This document shows positions 1 through 8,293 of a DNA stretch of 64,000 nucleotides, one piece after another. Origin of the DNA: Bog-793 sp963785415. GTDB taxonomy: Bacteria > Actinomycetota > Acidimicrobiia > Acidimicrobiales > Bog-793. The notes below the pieces were generated by a model. It did not search any database and was not told the origin of the DNA. It saw nothing but the letters and a program-made list of their open reading frames with translations. Each line of letters starts with the position of its first letter. Positions within the stretch are counted from its first letter, which is position 1. Location of the stretch: positions 496,001-560,000 of the forward strand of contig CAWAVB010000001.1 of assembly GCA_963785415.1 (NCBI GenBank). The letters run 5' to 3'. Both the position numbers and the translations under genes were made by a program.

Positions 1-1074
1 GATCGTGCCGATGTTCGAGGACTGGGCGAGAATCTGGGCCACGGTGAGCTGCTCGGTCGGGTGGACCTCGGCGTCGGCGAACTGGTAGCCGCCGACGCTC
101 AGCGTGTCGGGGACGGTGAGCACCGTCGAGGGCGTGATGATCCCCGCCTGCAGCGCCGCCATGATCGTGGCGAGCTTCATCACGGAGCCCGGCTGGTACA
201 CGACCGTCGCCGCGAGATTCGAGGCCGCCGGCTTGACCTTGCCGTGCGGGCCGGCGACGAGGTCGACCATCGCGAGGATCGCCCCCGTGTGGACGTCCAT
301 CACGACGGCGATGCCGGACCGTGCCCCGGTCGAGATGATCTGGGACGCGAGGTCCTTTTCCACCTCGACCTGGAGGGGTTCGTCGATCGTGAGGACGAGG
401 CCCGTCCCCGCCTTCGACGCGGACACGTCGGAGGGCTTCGCCGGCAGCGCGTACCCGCCTGGGGCGAGGGCGACGAGCTCGCTGCCCGACTTGCCGGCGA
501 GGAGCGAGTTCTCCGCCTCCTCGACGCCCGCGTCACCGGCCCCGGCGGCGTTTACGCCGCCGATCAGCGGCTGGAAGTCCTTGCCCCCGGTCGTCACGCG
601 GACGCTGTCGGCTGCGAACGTCAGGCCGGCGAGGTCGCGACGCTCGATCGGGGCCACCGCGGCGTCTCTGAGGCCCCGGGCGAGCACGACGTAGCCGTTG
701 TGCTCGCTCAGTTCGGCGACGAGACGGGCGACGGGGACCCCGAGGAGCGGGGCGAGCGTGTCCGCCTCGGTCCGGGGGGCCGTGATCTGGAAGTCATCCG
801 CGATGACGTCGGTACGCGGCACCGAGACGGCGAGGACGTCCCCCGTGCTGTCGTAGATCGTGCCACGCGTCGCGGTGAGGGTCACCTTCTGGATGACCTC
901 GGCCTTCTCGTAGGCCGCGTAGCGGGCGCCGTCGGCGACCTGGACGACCGCGAGCCGGACCACGAGTCCGAGCGACGCGACGACCATGACCGCGGCGACG
1001 ACGTGCAACCGGGCCCGGCGGACGGGCGGTTCCGGGAGGCGGCGGTGGGGAGTTCGCCGCGCCGGACTCGTCAC
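1..1074 (-). CDS. ftsI: FtsI/PBP2-type penicillin-binding protein, C-terminus cut by window edge
   Basis: Septal peptidoglycan transpeptidase (class B PBP), membrane-anchored with its catalytic domain outside. About 358 residues are present. A basic N-terminus is followed by a membrane segment near residues 22-42, a PBP dimerisation-type region, then the transpeptidase domain with the active-site motif SVMK (nucleophile near Ser297, preceded by YQPG) and the SSN motif near 352. The KTG motif and the remainder lie beyond base 1. The GTG start overlaps the ftsL stop (GTGA), so translation is probably coupled. The position after rsmH and ftsL is the normal dcw order. Confidence 0.93.
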   Translation of the reverse strand, partial: MTSPARRTPHRRLPEPPVRRARLHVVAAVMVVASLGLVVRLAVVQVADGARYAAYEKAEVIQKVTLTATRGTIYDSTGDVLAVSVPRTDVIADDFQITAPRTEADTLAPLLGVPVARLVAELSEHNGYVVLARGLRDAAVAPIERRDLAGLTFAADSVRVTTGGKDFQPLIGGVNAAGAGDAGVEEAENSLLAGKSGSELVALAPGGYALPAKPSDVSASKAGTGLVLTIDEPLQVEVEKDLASQIISTGARSGIAVVMDVHTGAILAMVDLVAGPHGKVKPAASNLAATVVYQPGSVMKLATIMAALQAGIITPSTVLTVPDTLSVGGYQFADAEVHPTEQLTVAQILAQSSNIGTI

Positions 1075-1511
1075 GTCGCGGTCTTCGGTGCCGAGGACGC
1101 ACCGGACCGGTTCGGATCGACGGGGACGAGATAGGTGACGTGGCTCGGCACCACCATCCCGAGCTCGTGCTCGGCAAAGGAGAGGATGCGGGTCGGCGAT
1201 TCGAGCTGCGCCCGCGTGAGCTGGAGGTTCTGATCCTTGGCGACCGCCGTCGCGAGCTGCTGTTGCGCCCGGTCGAGGTGAACCTGCTGGGCGGAGACGA
1301 ACGCCTGACCGGCGGCGACGATCACAAGCGCGGCGGCGACGCAGATGACCGCCACCATCCAGACGAACCTCGCCCTGCGCCGCAGGCGGCGCTCCTCGAG
1401 CTCGGCGCGGCCGAGGACCGTCAGACGGGTGCCGGCGGCGGCGTGGGCCGGTGCGACCGGTCGTTCGACAGGGACCGTCGCGGCGAGCCGGGCGGCCCGG
1501 GCCGGCGCCAT
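1071..1511 (-). CDS. ftsL: FtsL-like cell division protein
   Basis: Small bitopic division protein that in other bacteria forms a complex with FtsB/FtsQ and supports FtsI. The 146 residues show a basic cytoplasmic N-terminus (cluster of RRLRRR), one hydrophobic segment around 48-70, then a Gln/Leu-rich heptad region typical of the FtsL coiled coil (residues about 72-110). Sequence is poorly conserved in this family; the call rests on topology and on its place between rsmH and ftsI. ATG overlaps the rsmH TGA by one base (TGATG), and its own stop overlaps the ftsI GTG. Confidence 0.85.
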   Translation of the reverse strand: MAPARAARLAATVPVERPVAPAHAAAGTRLTVLGRAELEERRLRRRARFVWMVAVICVAAALVIVAAGQAFVSAQQVHLDRAQQQLATAVAKDQNLQLTRAQLESPTRILSFAEHELGMVVPSHVTYLVPVDPNRSGASSAPKTAT

Positions 1512-2482
1512 CAGCTCGCCTGCTCCCCGTCGTCAGCCCCGAGGCGCTCGACCGCCCGCAGACGGGCGGCTTCAGCGCGGGGGTTGCGCGCAACCTCCGC
1601 CGCCGCCGGGCGGCGGGCACCCCGGGTGACGAGGCGCGTGACGGGTCGTGCGCCACAGACACAGGGAAGCCCCGGCGGACAGCTGCAGCTTCCCGTCGAC
1701 CACGCCCGGAATCGCTCCTTGATCAGGCGGTCCTCCCCGGAGTGGTAGGCGAGGGTGACCAGGCGTCCCCCGGCGACGAGGCTCGCGAGTGCCGCGTCGA
1801 GGGCGACGGGCAGCACGTCGAGCTCGCCGTTGACGGCAACGCGCAGGGCCTGGAAGACGCGGCCCGCGGGGTTGCCCCGCCGACGGGCGCCGGCCGGAAC
1901 GGCGGCGGCGACGAGATCGGCGAGCGCGGTCGTCGACGGGATCGGGCGGGCCCGGACGATCGACCGGGCGATGCGGTGGGCGAACCGCTGCTCGCCGTGG
2001 GCGGCGAACAGTCTCGCGAGGTCCTCCTCATCGAGGTTGTTCACGAGGTCCTCGGCGCGAGTCGGCCGCGAACGGTCCATGCGCATGTCGAGCGGCGCGG
2101 CGAACCGATAAGAGAAACCCCGATCGGCGTCGTCGAGCTGGTGCGAGCTCACCCCGAGGTCGAAAAGCACCGCCGACACCCCGCGCGACCACACGCCGTG
2201 CCGGGGAAGTTGCGCCGCGAGCAGGTCGGTGAGCGCGTCGAACCGGGCGTGGATCACCCGTGCCCGATCACCGAAGGGCGCGAGGCGCGCCGATGATTCC
2301 GCGACGGCGTCGGCGTCGGCGTCGATCCCGACCACGCCGAGGTCGGGACGACTCTCGAGGACCGCGACGGCGTGGCCACCACCACCGACCGTCGCGTCGA
2401 CGACGACGCCCGACGGCACGGCCCGCAGCAGTTCGACGACCTCGTCGACCATGACCGGCGTGTGGAAGGTCCCCTGGCTCAT
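1511..2482 (-). CDS. rsmH: 16S rRNA (cytosine1402-N4)-methyltransferase RsmH (MraW)
   Basis: Methylates N4 of C1402 in 16S rRNA using SAM. The 323-residue product has the family N-terminus MSQGTFHTPVM, the SAM motif VVDATVGGGGHA near residues 23-34, the LGVSSHQLD motif, and the C-terminal YHSGEDRLIKERF signature. The same frame is open far upstream to 2887, but homology begins at the ATG at 2482, which has an upstream GGGGAG. That ATG and its ribosome site lie inside one arm of a long inverted repeat (2464-2610), so translation may be structure-controlled. It is followed directly by ftsL. Confidence 0.96.
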   Translation of the reverse strand: MSQGTFHTPVMVDEVVELLRAVPSGVVVDATVGGGGHAVAVLESRPDLGVVGIDADADAVAESSARLAPFGDRARVIHARFDALTDLLAAQLPRHGVWSRGVSAVLFDLGVSSHQLDDADRGFSYRFAAPLDMRMDRSRPTRAEDLVNNLDEEDLARLFAAHGEQRFAHRIARSIVRARPIPSTTALADLVAAAVPAGARRRGNPAGRVFQALRVAVNGELDVLPVALDAALASLVAGGRLVTLAYHSGEDRLIKERFRAWSTGSCSCPPGLPCVCGARPVTRLVTRGARRPAAAEVARNPRAEAARLRAVERLGADDGEQAS

Positions 2483-2610
2483 CCGCAGCTCCCCGACTTC
2501 TGGCCGGGCGAGGGTCGCCCTGCAGAACGGATGGAGATCGGCGGAGAGGGGTTGATGCTGGCCATCCTTGGCCGCAGCCGAGGAGCTGCGGATGGACCAG
2601 GGGACGTTCC
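2464..2610. repeat. Long imperfect inverted repeat covering the rsmH start
   Basis: Bases 2464-2492 and 2582-2610 are reverse complements at 26 of 29 positions, and similarity continues a few bases inward, leaving a loop of about 80-90 nt. In mraZ-rsmH mRNA the second arm contains the rsmH ribosome-binding site, the ATG and the first five codons. The first arm lies in the untranslated spacer. The loop holds a small hairpin of its own (a GGCCA/TGGCC pair). It may be a translational switch or the relic of an inverted duplication. Confidence 0.8.
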
Positions 2611-2688
2611 TCGGGGAGCGAGTCTGGCGACACGGGCGCGTCCGGCGCCGGCGGGGTCGGAGAAGCACACGGTCGGACTCCGTCACGG

Positions 2689-3111
2689 TCACGCGACGGT
2701 CGTGGCGGCCGCGCCCGCCGGGTCGAGCGCCTTGGCGTTCCAGGCCGGCGGGGACCACAGCTCGACGTGGTCCATGACGCCGACGATGACGACCTCGCGT
2801 TCGAGGCCCGCGTAGCTCCGCAGGTCCGTCGCGATGAGGATCCGGCCCTGGTTGTCGATCTCGATCTCGTCGATCGCCGAGCACCACTCGCGCACCTGGT
2901 TGCGCGACCAGGTGTCGACGGCGGACTGCTCCCGGGTGTCGATCTCGGCCTGGAAGGTCTCCGGCGTCCAGATCGCGACGCAGCCCTCGAGGTGGGGGGT
3001 GAGGAAGCAGCGGGCGCCGAGGCGGGAGCGGATACGTGCAGGGAGGATCAGTCGACCCTTCGAGTCGAGCGAGTGGTCATACCTCCCAAAGAAGCTGCTC
3101 TCAGGGCCCAA
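2689..3111 (-). CDS. mraZ: Transcriptional regulator MraZ
   Basis: DNA-binding regulator at the head of the division and cell wall cluster; in studied bacteria it binds repeats upstream of its own gene. The 140 residues carry two SpoVT/AbrB-like halves with the signatures FFGRYDHSLDSKGRLILPAR (residues about 7-26) and NQGRILIATDLR (about 86-97). The start is TTG at 3111, giving a few residues before FFGRY, with a GGAAGG ribosome site upstream; no better ATG or GTG is available. The C-terminus is Ala/Thr-rich. A promoter with GTGG repeats lies about 70 bases upstream. Confidence 0.95.
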   Translation of the reverse strand: MGPESSFFGRYDHSLDSKGRLILPARIRSRLGARCFLTPHLEGCVAIWTPETFQAEIDTREQSAVDTWSRNQVREWCSAIDEIEIDNQGRILIATDLRSYAGLEREVVIVGVMDHVELWSPPAWNAKALDPAGAAATTVA

Positions 3112-3174
3112 CGCGGTTGCCCTTCCTTCTCGTCACCACGGGTCGCCGTTCGGGTGACTCCGCTCCCCTGCCCT

Positions 3175-3219
3175 CCATTTCGCGCCACTCTACGTATCAA
3201 TCCCTCCACCGTCAACCAC
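3175..3219 (-). promoter_or_regulatory. mraZ promoter with four phased GTGG-type boxes
   Basis: On the minus strand there is TTGACG (3215-3210), a 17-base spacer and TAGAGT (3192-3187), a good sigma70-type promoter whose transcript would begin near 3180. Four boxes on the same strand, GTGG at 3219-3216, 3209-3206 and 3188-3185 and ATGG at 3178-3175, are spaced 10, 21 and 10 bases apart, so all face one side of the helix. Known MraZ operators are short repeats of TGGG or GTGG type with about 10-base spacing, so autoregulation by MraZ is likely. Confidence 0.65.
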
Positions 3220-3548
3220 AAAGAGTTCGCAGCCGCCCGCGGCCTGCCCGAACGCGTGAAGCCCCCCCACCGACTTCCACACGCCGGCGGCGAGACGCGG
3301 CCGATTCGCGGCCCGAAAAGGGCGCGGGCGCCGAGCGGGGACCGGATTCGCCCAGTTCGGCACCGCCGGGGCGTCAACGGCCGCGATCCGGGGACGCGGT
3401 GGTGCGATGTGGGGCGGCGTCGAGGGGACGCACGGGCGCGGCGGCGCAGCGGGCGCGGGCACGAGTTGCCGCGCTCAGCGCGCAGCGGCCACCGTCTCGG
3501 CCCGGCGGGAGGGGGGTACCCGCCGGAGCCGCTACGAATGACTCGTGG
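3220..3548. other. Intergenic stretch without recognised gene
   Basis: About 330 bases separate the mraZ promoter from the pntB stop codon. Open frames run through it on both strands, but their translations are Pro/Arg/Ala-rich without recognisable motifs. No tRNA-like arm, strong terminator or long repeat is evident. It may contain the 3' end of the pnt transcript and upstream elements of mraZ. Confidence 0.5.
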
Positions 3549-4976
3549 TCAGTCCACCCCGACGAGCGTCTTCACCGCGGCGATGATCGCCCGCAGGCCG
3601 GCCTGGGCGTCGGCAAAGAACATGCCGGTCTTCGGGTCGTTGTAGAGCTCGTTGTCGATCCCGGCGTAGCCGTGGCCCATCGAGCGCTTGATGACGATGA
3701 TGCTCTTCGCCTTGTCGACGTCGAGGATCGGCATGCCCGACACGGCGTTGCCGGGTCTGCGGGCCGCCGGGTTCGTCACGTCGTTCGCCCCGATGACGAG
3801 GGCGACGTCGGCGCGGGGGAACTCGGGGTTGATCTCCTCCATCGTCTTGAGTTGCTGATAGGGAACCTCGGCCTCGGCGAGCAGGACGTTCATGTGGCCC
3901 GGCATCCGTCCGGCGACCGGGTGGATCGCGTAGGAGACCTCGATGCCCCGCTTCTCGAGCAAGTCGGCCAGCTCCTTCACCGCGTGCTGGGCGTGCGCCG
4001 CGGCGAGCCCGTAGCCCGGGACGATGATCACCTTCTGCGCGTAGGCGAGCTGGATCGCGACGTCGTCGGCTCCGACCGAGCGCACCTGGCCGCCCGCACC
4101 GGCGCCGATGACGCTCGCCGTGTCGCCCGTGCCGAACCCGCCCGCGACGATGTTGAGGATCGACCGGTTCATCGCGTCGGCCATCAACTTCGTGAGGATG
4201 CTCCCCGAGGCGCCGACGAGCGCGCCGGCGATGATGAGGCCGACGCTGTTGATCACAAATCCAGCCATCGCAACGGCCGTGCCGGTGAAGGCGTTGAGCA
4301 GCGAGATCACGACCGGCATGTCCGCGCCGCCGATCGGCAGGACCATGATCACGCCCATGACGAGGGAGGCGATCGCGATCCCGATCAGCGTGATGTCGCT
4401 GTTCGCCCCCGACAGGATGTACCCGGTCCCCGCGCACAGTGCCAGCGCGAGCACGAGGTTCACGATGCGCCCAGAGGGGACGACGATCGGCTCGGACGGG
4501 ATGAAGCCCTGCAGCTTGCCCGCCGCGACGACCGAGCCCGAGAGCGTCACGGCGCCGATCACGACGTCAAGGACGCTCGTCACCGAAATGCGCGCCGCGA
4601 TCGTCGGGGCGTGGAGGATCCCGGCGAGCCGGACGAAGTCGGCGATCGCGACGAGCGCCGCCGCCCCGCCGCCGACGGCGTTGAACAAGCTGACGAGCTG
4701 CGGCATCGCCGTCATCTCGACGGTCCGGGCGAGGTAGAGCCCGAGACCGGAGCCGAGCACCCCGCCCACGGCGAGCATCAGCCAGCCGGTGGTCGAGATC
4801 GTCCCGTCGTGGGCGATGAGGGCGAGCGTCGCCGCCACGGCGACCGCCATGCCGAGCGCGGAGAGCCGGTTGCCGTGGTCCGCCGTCGGCGGGGCGTTCA
4901 TGAGATGGAGCCCGATGACGAAGCACGTCGCCGAGGCCAGGTAGATGAGAGCGATGACGTCGTTGAAGGTGCCCAT
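3549..4976 (-). CDS. pntB: NAD(P) transhydrogenase subunit beta
   Basis: Membrane and NADP(H)-binding subunit of the proton-translocating transhydrogenase, which reduces NADP+ with NADH using the proton motive force. The 475 residues give about nine hydrophobic segments in the first 270, then domain III with GYGLAAAHAQHAV, the GANDVTNPAA motif, the IKRSM loop and GYAGIDNELY near the C-terminus. Length fits the family. The ATG overlaps the pntA2 stop by one base. It is the last gene of the pntA1-pntA2-pntB operon and lies next to a pyruvate oxidoreductase operon that could use or supply NADPH. Confidence 0.97.
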   Translation of the reverse strand: MGTFNDVIALIYLASATCFVIGLHLMNAPPTADHGNRLSALGMAVAVAATLALIAHDGTISTTGWLMLAVGGVLGSGLGLYLARTVEMTAMPQLVSLFNAVGGGAAALVAIADFVRLAGILHAPTIAARISVTSVLDVVIGAVTLSGSVVAAGKLQGFIPSEPIVVPSGRIVNLVLALALCAGTGYILSGANSDITLIGIAIASLVMGVIMVLPIGGADMPVVISLLNAFTGTAVAMAGFVINSVGLIIAGALVGASGSILTKLMADAMNRSILNIVAGGFGTGDTASVIGAGAGGQVRSVGADDVAIQLAYAQKVIIVPGYGLAAAHAQHAVKELADLLEKRGIEVSYAIHPVAGRMPGHMNVLLAEAEVPYQQLKTMEEINPEFPRADVALVIGANDVTNPAARRPGNAVSGMPILDVDKAKSIIVIKRSMGHGYAGIDNELYNDPKTGMFFADAQAGLRAIIAAVKTLVGVD

Positions 4977-5302
4977 CAGGACTTGCCTCCGTCCTCGGTC
5001 GCCTCGCTCCGCGCCGCCGCCGGTCGGCGTTGGAACATCTTCAGCATGCGGTCGGTGACCGTGTAGCCCCCGACGACGTTCATGCCCGCGAACACCGCGG
5101 CGATGAAGGCGAGCGTGTAGCCCACCGCGTCGTGCGCCGTCGAGGCGATGAGGAACGCCCCGATGATGACGACGCCGTGAATGGAGTTCGCCGCCGACAT
5201 CAACGGTGTGTGGAGCGTCTGGGGGACCTTGGAGATCACCTCGAACCCCACGAGAAGACTGAGCACGAAGATCGTGACATCAGTGATCAGACTCGTATCC
5301 AT
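4976..5302 (-). CDS. pntA2: NAD(P) transhydrogenase subunit alpha part 2 (membrane part)
   Basis: Small membrane subunit (108 residues) of the three-polypeptide form of transhydrogenase, corresponding to the C-terminal membrane part of one-piece PntA. Three or four hydrophobic stretches are seen: residues about 8-22, 41-58 and 66-88. The segment VISKVPQTLHTPLMSAANSI (residues about 22-41) is the family signature linking into the membrane domain. It lies 4 bases after the pntA1 stop and overlaps pntB by 1 base, so the three subunits are probably made in step. Confidence 0.94.
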   Translation of the reverse strand: MDTSLITDVTIFVLSLLVGFEVISKVPQTLHTPLMSAANSIHGVVIIGAFLIASTAHDAVGYTLAFIAAVFAGMNVVGGYTVTDRMLKMFQRRPAAARSEATEDGGKS

Positions 5303-5306
5303 CGAC

Positions 5307-6542
5307 TCAAGCTCCGTTCACTAGAGACTTGCTTGCTGCCTGCCCCGCGAGTTCCGCCGTCGCGGAGTTGACCACCTTGCCCCCGGAGGTGATCACGACG
5401 CCCACCTGGATCTCGTCGGCGAGGTCGACGACGACCTTGCCGTCCTTCACGAGGTGCGTGAAGAGCGCGCAGATGTTGTGCGAATACGCCGTAGAGGCGC
5501 CGTTCGCCATCGTCGAGGCCAGGTTGCCCGCCCCGATGACCGTGACGCCGTTCGCGGTAACGACGGTCTCGTCGGGGCGGGACGCCTCGACGTTGCCGCC
5601 GAGGGAGCTCGCCGCCATGTCGACGATCACCGACCCGGCACCCATCGCCGATACGGCGTCGGCGGTGACAAGGAGCGGCGGGCGGCGTCCGGGCACCTGC
5701 GCCGTCGTGATCACGACGTTGTGCTGCGCGACGTACCCGTTCAGCTCCTCCTGCTGCGCCTTCGACTCCTCGGCGGTGAGAGCACGCGCATAGCCACCCT
5801 CGCCGACCGCCTCGGCGACCGATTTCAGCTCGACGAAGCGCCCGCCAAGCGACTCGACCTGTTCTTTCGCCTCGGGACGGACGTCATAGCCCCGGACGAT
5901 CGCCCCGAGCCGGTGCGTCGTCGCGATCGCCTGCAGACCGGCGACACCGGCGCCGAGGACGAGCACCTCCGCGGGTCGGACCGTCCCCGCCGCCGTCATG
6001 AGGAGCGGGTAGTAGCGCCCGTAGGCGTTCGCCGCGACGAGTGCCGCCTTGTAGCCGGCGATGTTCGCCTGCGAACTGAGGGCGTCCATCGACTGGGCGC
6101 GGCTGAGCGTGCGCGGCAGGGTATCGAGGCTCACGGCGGTGACGCCCCGATCGCCGAGACGCACGGCGAACCCGGGGTCGACGAGCGGGGCGAGCATGCC
6201 GATGACGACCTGGTCCGGCCTCAGCTTCTCCACGTCGGCATCGCTCGGGCGTCCGACGTAGAGCATCACGTCAGCGCGGGCGAGACACGTCGACCGGTCG
6301 ACGACCTTCGCCCCCGCTCGGGCGTAGGCGTCGTCGAGGAACCACGCCCGCTTGCCGGCGTCCGCCTCGACGATGACGTCGAAGCCGGCGGACTGGAGCT
6401 TCGCCACGTCCCCCGGCACGAGCGCGACCCGGTGCTCGCCCTCGCCGGTCTCGGCGACGACCGCCACCACCGGCGCCGCGCCGACCGACGGCCTGTCCAC
6501 CGTCTCTTCTGACGCCGCGGACGGTTCCACCCGATCTGCCAT
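5307..6542 (-). CDS. pntA1: NAD(P) transhydrogenase subunit alpha part 1 (NAD-binding)
   Basis: Cytoplasmic NAD(H)-binding domain I of the proton-pumping transhydrogenase, about 411 residues. The N-terminal alanine-dehydrogenase-like fold contains ETGEGEHRVALVPGDV; the Rossmann motif is LGAGVAGLQAIATTHRLGA near residue 195. Two tandem ATG codons (6545 and 6542) are preceded by AAGGAGG; the second gives the better 6-base spacing and was chosen. The frame is open farther upstream, but that part does not resemble the family. The short acidic/polar lead before the domain is slightly longer than usual. Confidence 0.95.
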   Translation of the reverse strand: MADRVEPSAASEETVDRPSVGAAPVVAVVAETGEGEHRVALVPGDVAKLQSAGFDVIVEADAGKRAWFLDDAYARAGAKVVDRSTCLARADVMLYVGRPSDADVEKLRPDQVVIGMLAPLVDPGFAVRLGDRGVTAVSLDTLPRTLSRAQSMDALSSQANIAGYKAALVAANAYGRYYPLLMTAAGTVRPAEVLVLGAGVAGLQAIATTHRLGAIVRGYDVRPEAKEQVESLGGRFVELKSVAEAVGEGGYARALTAEESKAQQEELNGYVAQHNVVITTAQVPGRRPPLLVTADAVSAMGAGSVIVDMAASSLGGNVEASRPDETVVTANGVTVIGAGNLASTMANGASTAYSHNICALFTHLVKDGKVVVDLADEIQVGVVITSGGKVVNSATAELAGQAASKSLVNGA

Positions 6543-6664
6543 CATCACCCTCCTTGGGTGGCCCGAGTCTCCCGGCCACCCAACTGGTCGGGCCCGGGCG
6601 CACCGCGCGCCCCCGACCCCCGTCTTTCCGATCCAAAGTGGTGCCGCGCCGCAGCTGAATCCCT

Positions 6665-8293
6665 CTAGATCAGCTCCGGCACCATGACGATCGCACCGCA
6701 GGGGCACTCCGCGACGCAGATCCCGCAGCCCTTGCAGTAGTCGTAGTCAAAGGCGTACCGCTCTCCGGCTCCGAGCTTAGACACTGCGTTGTCGGGGCAG
6801 ACTCCGTAACAGTTGTCGCACTCGAAACAGTTGCCGCAGGACATGCACCGGCGAGCCTCGAAGAGCGCGTTCGACTCCGTGAGCCCCCCGACGACCTCTT
6901 CGAAGCCGGTCTGGCGCCGTACGGCCTCGAGCTCGGGTTGGACCGTGCGCGGGGCATCCGCGTAGTACCAGGTGTTCAGGTCCTCGAACGGCGCGAGCTC
7001 GTGCCTTTCACCGGCGTGTTCTGGCTCGCCCGTCAGCCAGGCGTCGATCGAGCGGGCCGCCTTCTTGCCGTGCCCGATCGCGACGGTGACGGTGCGCTCG
7101 GCGCGGACCATGTCGCCCCCGGCGAACACTCCCGGGCACCCCGTCATCATGTGGTCGTCGACGACGACGCCGCCGTCGTTGACCTCGACCCCCGCGAGGT
7201 CGCCGATCGGCGCGACATCGGCCTCCTGGCCGAGGGCGAGAATGACGCAATCGGCGCCGAGCTCGTCGTATTCGCCGGTCGGTTGGGGGAAACCGGCGGC
7301 ATCGAGCTCCATCTTCTCGATAACGATCTTGTCCTCGTCGACGCGGGAGATCGTCGAGAGCCACCGCACACTCACTCCCTCGGCGAGCGCCTCCTCGACC
7401 TCGACGTCGTGGGCGGGCATCCGATCGCGGGTGCGGCGGTAGACGATGACCGCCTCGGCCGCGCCGAGGCGTCGCGCCGAGCGGGCGGCGTCCATTGCCG
7501 TGTCGCCACCTCCGTAGACGACGACGCGCCGCCCGATGGCGGCCGGCTCGGCCCCTTCGCTGCTGGCGAGGAACGCCAGGGCATCGAGGACACGGGCCGA
7601 ATCGGCGGCCGGAATGTAAGCGCGACGGGACAGCTGCGCGCCGAACGCGAGGTAGACCGCGTTGAAGCCACCCTCTGCTTTCGCCGCGGCGATATCGGTG
7701 ACGGCGCGGTTGAGCTCGAGCCCGACGCCGAGGTCGAGGATCGCGCCGATCTCGGCGTCGAGCACCGCCCGGGGCAACCGGTAGGCCGGGATGCCGTAGC
7801 GCAGCATGCCGCCGGCTGCTGGCGCCGCCTCGTGGATGACGACCTCGTGCCCGAGCCGGGCAAGGTGGTAGGCAGCCGACAGGCCCGCCGGGCCGGAGCC
7901 CACGACGAGGATCCGGAACTCCGAAGACGCCGCGGGCTCGGGCAGCCGCCAGCGGCCTGACGTTGCGGCATCGCCGAGGAAGCGCTCGACCGCGTGGATG
8001 CCGACCGCCTCGTCGAGACGCGCCCGGTTGCATGCCGTTTCGCAGGGGTGGAAGCAGACCCGGCCGCAGGTCGCCGGCAGCGGGTTGTCCTCGACAAGCG
8101 ACCGCCACGCCGCCTCGTACGACCCGGCCTCCGCGTCGTACAGCCAGTGCTGGACGTTCTCCCCGGCCGGACAGGCGTCGTTGCAGGGGGGAAGGCGGTC
8201 GACGTAGACGGGTCGTTCGACGCGCCAGGATCCGGTCAGGTTCGCACGGCTCGACCCGGCCTCGAGCGTGACCGCGAACGGGTGCTCGCTCAC
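6665..8293 (-). CDS. GltD-like NAD(P)H flavoprotein fused to a PorD-type 4Fe-4S ferredoxin domain
   Basis: Predicted to pass electrons between NAD(P)H and ferredoxin or the neighbouring pyruvate oxidoreductase. The 542 residues contain an N-terminal 4Fe-4S region of glutamate synthase beta type (CNDACP, then CGRVCFHPCETAC), an FAD site GSGPAGLSAAYHLA near residue 132, an NAD(P) site YGGGDTAMDAARSARRLGA near 260, and the GGD motif near 395. The last ~70 residues hold CMSCGNCFECDNCYGVCP and CKGCGICVAECP, which should bind two or more 4Fe-4S clusters. The GTG start overlaps the porB stop (GTGA). No separate porD or glutamate synthase large subunit is nearby, so this likely serves as the delta subunit with a built-in reductase. 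Confidence 0.88.
   Translation of the reverse strand: MSEHPFAVTLEAGSSRANLTGSWRVERPVYVDRLPPCNDACPAGENVQHWLYDAEAGSYEAAWRSLVEDNPLPATCGRVCFHPCETACNRARLDEAVGIHAVERFLGDAATSGRWRLPEPAASSEFRILVVGSGPAGLSAAYHLARLGHEVVIHEAAPAAGGMLRYGIPAYRLPRAVLDAEIGAILDLGVGLELNRAVTDIAAAKAEGGFNAVYLAFGAQLSRRAYIPAADSARVLDALAFLASSEGAEPAAIGRRVVVYGGGDTAMDAARSARRLGAAEAVIVYRRTRDRMPAHDVEVEEALAEGVSVRWLSTISRVDEDKIVIEKMELDAAGFPQPTGEYDELGADCVILALGQEADVAPIGDLAGVEVNDGGVVVDDHMMTGCPGVFAGGDMVRAERTVTVAIGHGKKAARSIDAWLTGEPEHAGERHELAPFEDLNTWYYADAPRTVQPELEAVRRQTGFEEVVGGLTESNALFEARRCMSCGNCFECDNCYGVCPDNAVSKLGAGERYAFDYDYCKGCGICVAECPCGAIVMVPELI

Noticed and set aside
2483..2887. In-frame extension of rsmH to 2887 (458 codons)
   Set aside because: The added part is Arg/Pro-rich, overlaps mraZ antiframe and has no RsmH homology; the ATG at 2482 has the family N-terminus.
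3036..5066. Long plus-strand open frame of 676 codons
   Set aside because: It is the shadow of pntB and pntA2; the translation is Arg/Asp/His-rich and without motifs, as expected in GC-rich DNA.
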